Shown: positions 8,399 through 16,602 of the stretch, piece after piece | Numbering within the stretch: position 1 is the first letter of the stretch | Layout: the number at the start of each line of letters is the position of its first letter | Assembly: GCF_013141915.1 (NCBI RefSeq) | Contig: NZ_SROX01000007.1 | Coordinates: 124,001 to 188,000 of the forward strand | Reading direction: 5' to 3' | Source of the DNA: Cupriavidus necator | GTDB taxonomy: Bacteria > Pseudomonadota > Gammaproteobacteria > Burkholderiales > Burkholderiaceae | Length of the DNA stretch: 64,000 nt | Program-made: the position numbers and the translations under genes | The notes under the pieces: generated by a model | The model's database searches: none | What the model was told of the DNA's origin: nothing | Seen by the model: only the letters and a program-made list of their open reading frames with translations

Positions 8399-10201
8399 AT
8401 GACAAACGACAGCAATCCCGAATCGGCACTGACGCGCCGTGATTTCCTCCGTGTTGCCGGTCTGGGCGCCGCCGCGCTGAGCCTCGGCAGCGGCCACAGC
8501 GCCGAGGCAGCGGCAACACGTACAGAGGGCGACGCGCCATCCATGGCGAGCCGCGCGGCAGGCCCCTACAACATTCTTCTCATCGTGGTCGATCAGGAAC
8601 GCCTTTTTCGCCCCGGAGAATTGCCGGCTGGCTATAGCATGCCTGCGCATGAACGCCTGATGCAGCGTGGCACGACCTTCCTGAACCATCAGATCAACGC
8701 TTGCGTCTGCACGCCATCGCGGTCCGTGCTCTACACGGGGCAGCACATCCAGCAGACGCGGATGTTCGACAACACAAACTTCCCGTGGATCTCCAGCATG
8801 TCAACCGACATACCGACGCTTGGCGACATGCTTCGCGATGCCGGCTACTACACCGCCTACAAAGGCAAATGGCATCTCACCAAGGAATTCGAGACCGTCA
8901 ACAAGCTCGGCACGCCAACCAAGATATTCACCGCGGAGATGGAAGCCTATGGCTTCTCGGACTATGTCGGAATCGGCGATATCATCGCCCACACCAGCGG
9001 CGGCTACCTGCACGACGGTGTGATCGCGGCCATGGGAGCGAGCTGGCTGCGCGGGAAGGGCCGCGAGCTTGCGGCAGAAGGCAAACCATGGTTCCTGGCG
9101 ATGAATCTCGTCAACCCGCATGACGTGATGTTCTACGACACGGACGCGCCCGGAACCAGCGTCCAGGCAACGCGCGGGCTGGCGCATGTCGCCCGGGATC
9201 CGGCTGACCCGCTATATGCGAAGCAGTGGAATTTCACGCTCCCGGTCAGCCACGCCCAGGCGCTGGACGCACCGGGGCGCCCACCTGCCCATCGGGATTT
9301 CCTGCGCTCGCACGACGCCATGGTAGGCGCCATTCCGAACGAAGCGGCGCGTTGGCGGCGCCGGCACAACTATTACCTGAACTGCATGCGCGACGTCGAC
9401 CGCAATATCGCTTCCGTGCTGGCGGAACTCGACGCGGCCGGCCTGACCGACAGGACCATCGTGATCCTGACGTCCGACCATGGCGACATGGACGGCGCCC
9501 ACCAGCTTCATGCCAAGGGGGCTGTCTCATATCGCGAGCAGAACAACGTACCGCTGATCATTTCCCATCCGGCCTATCGTGGCGGCAGGCAATGCCGCGC
9601 GGTCACTTCGCACCTTGACCTCGCGCCGACGCTGGTTGCGTTGTCCGGCATGGACACCAGCAAGCGCGCGACGGTGGCTGGGCGGCTTCCCGGCAAGGAT
9701 TTCTCGGGCCTGCTCGACGCCCCGGAAAAGGCCGACGCGAATGCGGTCCGCGATGGCGCGCTGTTCTGCTACAACATGCTCGCCTACATCGATGGAGACT
9801 TCCTCTACAAGGCGGTGGACTACCTGCAAAAGGGTGGCAAGCCAGACCAGTTCAAGAGTACGGGCGTGCGGCCGGACCTGATGAAGCGCGGTGCGGTCCG
9901 CTCGGTATTCGATGGACGCTACACCTTCGCCCGCTACTTCTCGCCCAAGCAGCATAACCGCCCCGGGACGTTAGAGGAGCTGAACCAGTTCAATGACCTG
10001 GAACTGTTTGACCTGCAGACCGATCCCTACGAGATGCACAACCTGGCGGGCGAAACCCGACACCGTGAACTTGTCGTCGCGATGAACGAGAAGTTGAACC
10101 GGTTGATTGATGCGGAGGTCGGTGAAGACCGTGGGCAAATGCTTCCCGGCGGCATCGATGCAGGCTGGGAAGTGACGCCGGAAACCATGGCGGGCGCGTG
10201 A
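8399..10201 (+). CDS. Tat-exported type I sulfatase
   Basis: Sulfatase or related alkaline-phosphatase-superfamily hydrolase of 600 residues. A twin-arginine signal (TRRDFLRVAG, Arg13-Arg14) and hydrophobic stretch direct export in folded form. The active-site motif is Cys104-Thr-Pro-Ser-Arg, where the cysteine is converted to formylglycine in this family; VDQER near 68 and TSDHGD near 362 supply metal ligands. Choline-sulfatase-like or aryl sulfatases share this layout. The ATG at 8399 starts just before the Tat motif. No formylglycine-generating enzyme gene lies nearby. Confidence 0.85.
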   Translation: MTNDSNPESALTRRDFLRVAGLGAAALSLGSGHSAEAAATRTEGDAPSMASRAAGPYNILLIVVDQERLFRPGELPAGYSMPAHERLMQRGTTFLNHQINACVCTPSRSVLYTGQHIQQTRMFDNTNFPWISSMSTDIPTLGDMLRDAGYYTAYKGKWHLTKEFETVNKLGTPTKIFTAEMEAYGFSDYVGIGDIIAHTSGGYLHDGVIAAMGASWLRGKGRELAAEGKPWFLAMNLVNPHDVMFYDTDAPGTSVQATRGLAHVARDPADPLYAKQWNFTLPVSHAQALDAPGRPPAHRDFLRSHDAMVGAIPNEAARWRRRHNYYLNCMRDVDRNIASVLAELDAAGLTDRTIVILTSDHGDMDGAHQLHAKGAVSYREQNNVPLIISHPAYRGGRQCRAVTSHLDLAPTLVALSGMDTSKRATVAGRLPGKDFSGLLDAPEKADANAVRDGALFCYNMLAYIDGDFLYKAVDYLQKGGKPDQFKSTGVRPDLMKRGAVRSVFDGRYTFARYFSPKQHNRPGTLEELNQFNDLELFDLQTDPYEMHNLAGETRHRELVVAMNEKLNRLIDAEVGEDRGQMLPGGIDAGWEVTPETMAGA

Positions 10202-10614
10202 TGGTGATGAGCGGACCCACATGTCGCATCATCGCCTATCCGCAGGTTCGGCCAGTTTGCGTCAGTCCACAGCAAATCTTGTCGAAGGGCCCGCCCGTGT
10301 CGCCGATTGCGGCTTCCACCCCTCGCGGCTAGATCAGTGGAGGGCACGGATTTTATCTAGCTCGTCTCATACAATTCAACCAGGCGACCACGTATTTCCA
10401 GGGGGATTGCCCATCCCTGTTCATTTGATGTCTCCTCTGTATATTTATTGTTCACAGCCGAATTACTTCCCGTCCCTTCCCGGGCGCCGCCGGCAGCTGC
10501 TGGTTGTCCGCTCCCAGTTGAGCACCAGAAAACACCATGCCTGCGAACGCGCCGGAGCTGAGCAAGCGAAAGACCGGTAACGCGCCATGAGCGCGCCCGA
10601 TTTCAACGCGGCCA
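10202..10614. other. Gene-free stretch with a possible gene-start remnant
   Basis: 413 bases between the sulfatase and the receptor fragment. On the minus strand a strong ribosome site (GAGGAGA) lies six bases before an ATG at 10424 and opens a frame of only 23 codons (MNRDGQSPWKY...). Shifting by one base after codon 5 reads IPLEIRGRLVELYETS before a stop, which looks more protein-like. This may be the decayed 5' end of a lost gene that once followed the Bug receptor. No family is recognised. Confidence 0.35.
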
Positions 10615-11268
10615 TCACTCCATTTTGAGCCCTACCGTCCTGGTCATGGCCTGGTAGGTCGGCCATGTACGCCCGATGAACTGTTGCAGTGCTTCACCCG
10701 TCAGAGGCGTGTCCTGGCTTCCCAATTGCTCCCGCACGTTCTTGACTGCCTCGGATTCGGTAACTGACTGCCGTACCAGCGTGGCGAGCGTTGAGACGAT
10801 GCCGGCAGGCAGTCCGGCAGGCCCCAGCAGCATGTTGCACTCGGCCAGGTTGCTGAAAACCGGGTCAGAGATGCCTTCATCCGCCCAGGTCGGTATGCCG
10901 GGCAGCTTCGCGGAACGCGGGCCGGAAATGACCAGCAGCGGCTTGAGCCCGCCGGACCCCAGTCCCCCTGACATGCCGAGCAGCGAGCCGGCGCCGATGT
11001 CGATGTGCCCAGCCAGCAGGTCGCCGATCATCGCGCCGGTGCCCTTGTAGTTGATGATATCCAGCTGGGCTCCGGTCAGCTTCTTCAGTTGCGCTACCAT
11101 CAATTGCCAGCCCGAGCCGATGCCATAGTTGCCCACGCTGACCGGCCGCTTCTGCGCGAGTGCGATCAGTTCCTTGAATGTACCGGCCGGCAGCGCCTTG
11201 GTCGCCACCATCACGCCGACGCCAGTACTCATTGACGCCACCGGCGTGAGCTCGCGCGACGGATCGAT
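10615..11268 (-). pseudogene. Bug-type receptor, C-terminal fragment
   Basis: About 217 codons match the C-terminal two thirds of tripartite-tricarboxylate (Bug) periplasmic receptors: VATKALPAGTFKELIALA, NYGIGSGWQ, a YKGTGAMIGDLLAGHID stretch, and PGIPTWADEG. The signal peptide and first lobe are missing. Upstream, near 11268, the frame runs without a stop into a fragment of an unrelated CoA-ester lyase, so the present long frame is a chimera made by deletion. The remaining part has no frameshift, which suggests a fairly recent event. Confidence 0.8.
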
Positions 11269-11472
11269 CGCGCAGTGCGTGGTGCGTCCCCAGTCCAGCC
11301 CGTTGAGCGCGTCGACGATCTTGCGCCGCGCCGGGCGCTTTTCGCTCGGCGCGACCGCGTCCTCCAGGTCAAGGAAGACGAAGTCCACGCCCATGCCCGC
11401 GGCCTTGGCCATCATCTTCTCGCTCGAGCCCGGTACGGACAGCTGGCAACGACGGAACACCTGGGCGGCCAT
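11268..11472 (-). pseudogene. CitE/HpcH-type CoA-ester lyase, N-terminal fragment
   Basis: The first 68 or so codons of a citrate-lyase beta / malyl-CoA lyase-like protein: MAAQVFRRCQLSVPGSS, then FVFLDLEDAVAPSEK, which carries the conserved metal-binding region of this family. After LNGLDWGRTTHCAI the frame passes directly into a Bug receptor sequence (DPSRELTPVAS). About three quarters of the expected protein is absent. The ATG at 11472 lies only a few bases from a CaiB fragment reading the other way. The family call is good; the fusion product is unlikely to work. Confidence 0.75.
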
Positions 11473-11478
11473 GGTTTC

Positions 11479-11965
11479 CACCCACCAATCGGCGATGCCG
11501 GCTATGCGCGCCTGCTCAAGGGTGGGCGCAAGCCTTCGCCGACGCGAGATGGCTATATTGCCGTGCTGCCCTACACCGAGCAGCACTGGAAGGCCTTCTT
11601 CCATCGCTTCGGGCGCGGCGAGTTCATCGACCAGTTCAACATCAGCAGCCGCATCGAGCGCAACAAGAACATCCAGGCGATCTATGCGGAGCTGCGCAAC
11701 ATCACCTCGCAGTACACTACAAAGGAGATGATGGATGTATGCCGGGAGATGGATATTCCGGTCGCGGCAATGTATTCCATTCACACCATCCAGACCCACC
11801 CCATGTACAAAGCACCGGGCTGTTCCAGACGATGACGCACCCCACCGAAGGCGACGTGGTAACAACCCGCCCGACAGCCCTGTTCTCCAGGACGCGTGCT
11901 TCGATCTATAAGCCTGCCCCTCGTCTCGGCGAGGATACCGAGCGGATCCTGGGTTCCAGGTCCGT
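11479..11965 (+). pseudogene. CaiB/BaiF CoA-transferase, C-terminal fragment with frameshift
   Basis: Rightward remnant of a family III CoA-transferase: GDAGYARLL, then TRDGYIAVLPYTEQHW and QTHPMYKAPG, followed in another frame by GLFQTMTHPTEGD and PAPRLGEDTERILG. A single missing C near 11820 explains the shift from MYKAPG to LFQTM. Only the last 160 or so residues of about 400 remain; the 5' part is replaced by the lyase fragment on the other strand. Its tail overlaps the start of the next gene. It cannot encode an active enzyme. Confidence 0.8.
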
Positions 11966-11968
11966 GAA

Positions 11969-12721
11969 ATGCTCAAATTGAAGCCGAACGCTCACACCCA
12001 GAACCGCTTCACCTCCTTCTTCTGGAGTGGCGACGCCATCCGCAGCCGGAGCGTGAGCGACATTGTGCTGTCAGGCACGGTCGACGTCCCGGAACCGCCT
12101 GCGCGGCTGCTGGCGGATTGGGCCAGGGAGATATCGCTCCGCATGGCCCTGGAACCGGGGAATGTCGAAGTCATGCCACTAGCACGCGCGCGCGCGCGTT
12201 GGCCGGACTACTCGCGCTGCGTGGGAGAGGTGTCCCATTGGACGAGCTCGCTCGGACTTCCTGGACTGCTTGCCTCAAGCGACGTGGCGCTCATGGCTTG
12301 CCGCGGAGCCAGGTATCACCATGACGGAGAGCAGTATGGCGGTGCGGCCTTCTGCAATCTCTTCCTGAGCGAGGACAAGGGGCAGGACGTATATTTTCCG
12401 TCGCTCGATCTTCGGATCCCCCTGAGGCGGGGAACGGTTCTGATATTCGATACCTGCCAGCCTCATGGGGTCGTCCGGCGTGGCAGCAACCGTTTTGACG
12501 TGGCTGACTTCCCTTACGGCCAGGATTGCACGCAGATATTCCTGACTTGGGAGCTTCCCATCGAGGATCCCGGTGTCGGACAGGCGCTCAAAGTCGCCTT
12601 CGACAATGACCTTATGCATGCGATGACGGTCAATGAAGAGCAAGTGTGGCGGAATGGCGAAGGGGTCGGCGTGCACCCCGAATCGGGCCAGTGGCTCCGG
12701 AAGGATGGATCAAGCCAATGA
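11969..12721 (+). CDS. Putative 2-oxoglutarate/Fe(II)-type oxygenase
   Basis: Protein of 250 residues from the ATG at 11969. The pattern His117-x-Asp119, His166 about 47 residues later, and Arg175 nine residues after that fits the iron and 2-oxoglutarate ligands of a jelly-roll oxygenase. The surrounding AAFCNLFLSE and IPLRRGTVLIFDTCQPHGVV stretches match the core strands. No closer family is recognised and the substrate is unknown. It is intact although it lies directly after gene remnants; the ribosome site is weak. A ParA-type ATPase gene follows after 234 bases on the same strand. Confidence 0.6.
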   Translation: MLKLKPNAHTQNRFTSFFWSGDAIRSRSVSDIVLSGTVDVPEPPARLLADWAREISLRMALEPGNVEVMPLARARARWPDYSRCVGEVSHWTSSLGLPGLLASSDVALMACRGARYHHDGEQYGGAAFCNLFLSEDKGQDVYFPSLDLRIPLRRGTVLIFDTCQPHGVVRRGSNRFDVADFPYGQDCTQIFLTWELPIEDPGVGQALKVAFDNDLMHAMTVNEEQVWRNGEGVGVHPESGQWLRKDGSSQ

Positions 12722-12955
12722 TTGAACCGTCGGCACTGGATGCCGGCGACCGGCGAGGATTGGCCGACCGCGGTCGTCCCCATTGCAATCTGGCCGTCGC
12801 ACGTCGGCCATGACCCGACATTCGCACAAATATAGTGTCCGCTCCTCGCTGAGAATGGTCCGCCAAACTGCGAGCCAGGGCTTCCGGCTGCTATCAGCCG
12901 CCCGCCTTGCTAAGGTATGCTTTCGCCTTCGAATCGATCTTCTCCAGAGGGGCAA

Positions 12956-13723
12956 ATGCGGCGCGTCGTATTCAATCAGAAGGGTGGGGTCGGAAAATCA
13001 ACCATTGTATGCAACCTCGCCGCGATCAGCGCCAGCGAAGGCTTGCGCACCCTCGTCGTTGACCTGGATGCGCAGGGCAACTCGACCCAGTATCTGATGG
13101 GCGCGCAGGCCGGAGAGGCCGGTCCGACCGCGGCAAACTTCTTCGAGACGTCCCTGACCTACAATTTCAAGCCGGTCGACGTGACGTCCTTTGTCCGCCC
13201 GACGCCGTTTGAGAACCTGGATATGATGCCGTCGCATCCTGACCTGGACGCGCTGCATGGCAAGCTGGAATCCCGCTACAAGATCTACAAGCTGCGCGAC
13301 GCCCTGCTTGAACTGGACGCTGTCTATGACGCCATCTACCTCGACACGCCCCCAGCCCTGAATTTTTATACCCGGTCCGCGCTGATCGCCGTGGAGCGCT
13401 GCCTGATCCCGTTCGATTGCGATGACTTTTCGCGCCGGGCCCTGTACTCGCTGCTCGATAATGTGAAGGAAATCCAGCAGGACCACAACGACGGGCTGCA
13501 GGTCGAGGGCATCGTGATCAACCAGTTCCAGCCGCGTGCAAGCTTGCCGGCGAAACTGGTCGAAGAACTGGTAAGCGAGGGCCTGCCGGTACTTGAATCA
13601 CGTCTCTCTGCGTCGGTGAAGATCCGGGAATCGCACCAGTACGCTACCCCCATGATCCACCTGGATCCGCGCCACAAGCTGGCGCAGGAGTATCTGGCGT
13701 TGCACCGCGAGCTCGCTGGCTGA
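12956..13723 (+). CDS. ParA/Soj-family ATPase, orphan
   Basis: Deviant-Walker ATPase of 255 residues. KGGVGKST (residues 9-16) is the signature P-loop with its extra lysine; VVDLDAQGN and YLDTPPALNF complete the nucleotide site. GGGG lies shortly before the ATG at 12956 (AGAGGGG then CAA), which fixes the start over an in-frame ATG 39 bases earlier. No ParB gene or parS-like repeat was seen, so it may act in positioning some other cargo. Its nearest partner by position is the upstream oxygenase-like gene. Confidence 0.88.
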   Translation: MRRVVFNQKGGVGKSTIVCNLAAISASEGLRTLVVDLDAQGNSTQYLMGAQAGEAGPTAANFFETSLTYNFKPVDVTSFVRPTPFENLDMMPSHPDLDALHGKLESRYKIYKLRDALLELDAVYDAIYLDTPPALNFYTRSALIAVERCLIPFDCDDFSRRALYSLLDNVKEIQQDHNDGLQVEGIVINQFQPRASLPAKLVEELVSEGLPVLESRLSASVKIRESHQYATPMIHLDPRHKLAQEYLALHRELAG

Positions 13724-13784
13724 AGCATCGCCAAGGCAGGCACGGCCCTCCAGGCCAGGCGCCATGGCAGGTCAAGGCAGGGCT

Positions 13785-14714
13785 TCACAGCACCTGGGCC
13801 AGCGCCAGTGCCAGCCTTGCCCCCACCTCGGCATTGTGTTTGACGAGCGCGATGTTCGTCGCCAGGCTGCGCCCGCTTGTCAGGGCCTCGATTCGCGCCA
13901 GCAGGAAGGGGGTCACGGCCTTGCCGGTGATCCCCTGCGCCATGGCGTCGGCGAGCGCCTGCTGCGTGAGCGCGTCGATTTCATCTGATGCCATCGCTGC
14001 CGCTTCTGGCACCGGAGTGCTCAACACCACGCCGCCCGCCAGGCCGAGGTCCCATTTGGTGCGGATGAAGCGTGCCTGCTGCGCGGGATCGTCTAGCCTG
14101 AAATCCGCGCGAAAGCCGCTGTCGCGGGTGTAGAACGCAGCGACATTGTCCTGCTCGCAACTGAGCACCGGCACGCCATGTGTCTCCAGGTATTCCAGTG
14201 TGAGCCCGATGTCCAGGATGGACTTCGCACCGGCACAGACCACTGCCACGGAGGTCTTCGCCAGCTCCTGCAGATCGGCCGAGATGTCAAAGGTCTCCTG
14301 CGCACCGCGGTGCACGCCGCCGATGCCACCGGTGACGAAGACCTCGATGCCGGCCAGCGCGGCGCATATCATGGTGCCCGCCACCGTCGTGGCGCCGAGC
14401 CCTCCGCTGGCCAGCACGGCCGGCAAGTCGCGACGGCTGACCTTCTGTGCCTGGCCCGAGCGGCCGAGCCGTTCCAGTTCATCATGCGCAAGGCCGATGC
14501 GGATCCGGCCACCGATCAGCGCGATCGTCGCTGGCTCTGCGCCTAGGTTGCGGATCAAGTCTTCCACTTCGCGCGCAGTGCGCACGTTCTCCGGGTACGG
14601 CATGCCGTGAGCGATGATGGTCGATTCCAGCGCCACGAGCGGGCGGCCGGCGGCGCGTGCGGCGGCCACGGGCGCGCTGAAGGTCAACCAGGAGCGGGCA
14701 AGGTCGGCAGTCAT
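13785..14714 (-). CDS. psuG: Pseudouridine-5'-phosphate glycosidase
   Basis: Enzyme of 309 residues that cleaves pseudouridine 5'-phosphate to uracil and ribose 5-phosphate in pseudouridine breakdown. ALESTIIAHGMPYPEN near the N-terminus holds the conserved Glu, GGIGGVHRGA the conserved His, and VVCAGAKSILD the catalytic Lys of the family. Length is normal. The usual partner, pseudouridine kinase psuK, is not in this window. It converges on parA with only 61 bases between. Confidence 0.92.
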   Translation of the reverse strand: MTADLARSWLTFSAPVAAARAAGRPLVALESTIIAHGMPYPENVRTAREVEDLIRNLGAEPATIALIGGRIRIGLAHDELERLGRSGQAQKVSRRDLPAVLASGGLGATTVAGTMICAALAGIEVFVTGGIGGVHRGAQETFDISADLQELAKTSVAVVCAGAKSILDIGLTLEYLETHGVPVLSCEQDNVAAFYTRDSGFRADFRLDDPAQQARFIRTKWDLGLAGGVVLSTPVPEAAAMASDEIDALTQQALADAMAQGITGKAVTPFLLARIEALTSGRSLATNIALVKHNAEVGARLALALAQVL

Positions 14715-14864
14715 GTTGAAGCCTTCGGCGATGCGATGGGTCTGAGTATCGCTCGCTATTCGTTTTGAAGATACCAGATGTTGGAATTCATGAATTTACG
14801 GTAGCGCGGCCGCTTCTTACACTCCTCCAAACAAAAGAAGCAGAAGCATCCGGAGACAGACATC

Positions 14865-15060
14865 GTGAATGCCACATTACGCGCTGACCTGCATCAGGCC
14901 GCGGCCTACGCCAGCCTGGACAAAAGGCCCCTCGACAAAGGCCGCGTTGACATGGCCGTGGTCCAGGGCGGGTCCGCTTGCCCATGCTGCAGAATGCGCG
15001 CAACCGCGCCGCCTGCCTGAAGACGGCCGGCTTCATCTCCGCCTGCCGCGGCTCGGCACC
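14865..15060 (+). pseudogene. Indolepyruvate ferredoxin oxidoreductase, N-terminal remnant
   Basis: A GTG at 14865 behind GGAGA begins MNATLRADLHQAA...LDKGRVDMA, like the start of the long indolepyruvate:ferredoxin oxidoreductases. In a second frame from 14972 it continues VRLPMLQNARNRAACLKTAGFISACRGS, close to the family's LVRLPMLQ...GLNTAGFISGYRGS. The two frames join through a small indel near 14970, and homology ends near 15060, so over 1000 residues are missing. The rest up to the next gene (15243) shows nothing else recognisable. Confidence 0.65.
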
Positions 15061-15243
15061 GGCCGCCGCCGACCACGCGCCGTGGGAGACAAACAGTACC
15101 TCGCTGCTGGCGTTCCCACCCCGTTGTCAACGAAGCCCTGGTTTTTCTGGCGAGAAACTCTCCACCCTTGTAACGCACCCGCCCCGGTGACGCTACCGCG
15201 GCGGCCCGGGCCATATGGCCCCATATCCCCGGAACACTGAAGA

Positions 15244-16338
15244 ATGAGCACGGAAAATCCATTGCAGTTCGTTCTAGAGCCGCATCCCAGCCCCACGCCC
15301 GCCGATGAGATCGCTGCCAGGCTGGCGAATCCGACGTTCGGACGCGTATTCACAGATCACATGGTCACGATCCGTTGGACCGACGGTCGCGGCTGGCATG
15401 ACGCGAAGGTCCAGGCACGCCGTCCATTCCAGATCGATCCCGCCTGCGCAGTACTGCACTATGCGCAGGAAATCTTCGAGGGCATGAAGGCATACCGTGG
15501 CGAGGACGGCAAGATCTCGTTGTTCCGACCACAGGAGAACGCCAGGCGTTTCCGCGCCTCCGCTGCCCGCATGTCGATGGCCGACCTGCCTGAGGCCACC
15601 TTCCTGCAAGCCGTCGAAGCGCTCGTCGATATTGACCGCGACTGGATTCCAGGCAGCGAGGGCAGCCTCTACCTGCGCCCATTCATGTTCGCCTCGGAGA
15701 GTTTCCTCGGCGTTCGCGCCTCGGCCGAATTTGTATTTTGCGTGATCGCGTGCCCGGTCGGCCCCTATTTCAAGGCCGGCAAGTCGGCGGTGACCGTATG
15801 GGTTTCGGATCAATTCACCCGTGCGGCCCCTGGCGGCACCGGCGCGGCCAAGTGCGGCGGCAATTACGCGGCCAGCCTGATCGCGCAGACCGAGGCCTCG
15901 GCCAAGGGCTGCGACCAGGTGGTGTTCCTTGACGCCGCGGAGCACCGCTGGATCGAGGAGCTCGGGGGCATGAATGTGTTTTTCGTGATGGATGACGGCT
16001 CTCTGCGCACGCCCCCATTATCAGGGACCATCCTGCCCGGCATTACACGCGCTTCGATCATCGAACTGGCCGGGCACGAGGGAATTCCGGTCAGCGAAAC
16101 ACCGTACGACTTCGAGACGTGGCGCACAGACGCAGCCAGCGGCCGCGTCAAGGAAACGTTCGCCTGCGGCACGGCCGCGGTCGTCACCGCCATCGGGCAG
16201 GTGCGGCACGCTGGTGGCGAGTTCACGATCGGCGATGGCGGGGAAGGCGAAGTCACGCGACGCCTCCGTTCGTTGCTGACCGGCATCCAGCGCGGAAAGA
16301 CCGCCGACCCATTCGGATGGGTGCATCACGTCGATTGA
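15244..16338 (+). CDS. ilvE: Branched-chain amino-acid aminotransferase
   Basis: Fold-type IV PLP enzyme of 364 residues that interconverts Leu, Ile and Val with their 2-oxo acids. Motifs include LHYAQEIFEGMKAYR, the PLP-lysine region GGTGAAKCGGNYAAS, and FACGTAAVVT near the C-terminus, all typical of the class II (eukaryote-like) branch. A ribosome site is weak (CTGAAGA). The following permease gene, 264 bases away, may import its substrates. This copy may be a second, catabolic one, but the window cannot show that. Confidence 0.9.
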   Translation: MSTENPLQFVLEPHPSPTPADEIAARLANPTFGRVFTDHMVTIRWTDGRGWHDAKVQARRPFQIDPACAVLHYAQEIFEGMKAYRGEDGKISLFRPQENARRFRASAARMSMADLPEATFLQAVEALVDIDRDWIPGSEGSLYLRPFMFASESFLGVRASAEFVFCVIACPVGPYFKAGKSAVTVWVSDQFTRAAPGGTGAAKCGGNYAASLIAQTEASAKGCDQVVFLDAAEHRWIEELGGMNVFFVMDDGSLRTPPLSGTILPGITRASIIELAGHEGIPVSETPYDFETWRTDAASGRVKETFACGTAAVVTAIGQVRHAGGEFTIGDGGEGEVTRRLRSLLTGIQRGKTADPFGWVHHVD

Positions 16339-16602
16339 GACCGGCGTGTTTGACCTGACGGCGTGCAAGGAGTCGCAGGACATCGCGCGCCGCGTTGATT
16401 CGGTTTGACGTCTGTCCCCGCCCGCCTGGGCGGTCCGGGTAATTCCAGAAAATACCGGGGCCGGTGCGCAACCCGCGTGCCGGCAAGCCGTGCCGTCTAC
16501 CCGACAGCACGCTGCCCGGATGCCGTCGCGGCCGCATGACTCATCGCCATCTCCGGCGCGGACCCGTGCGATCGCGCGGCAATACATGCAGGAGACTACG
16601 CA

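Noticed and set aside
10615..11976. One 453-codon leftward gene
   Set aside because: Its parts belong to unrelated families, and its first 168 codons are antisense to a CaiB fragment. It is better read as a chimera of fragments.
11945..11985. Extension of the CaiB remnant into the oxygenase frame through REMLKLK
   Set aside because: The reading QVREMLK looks like a CaiB tail, but a second frameshift would be needed and the match is too short to decide.
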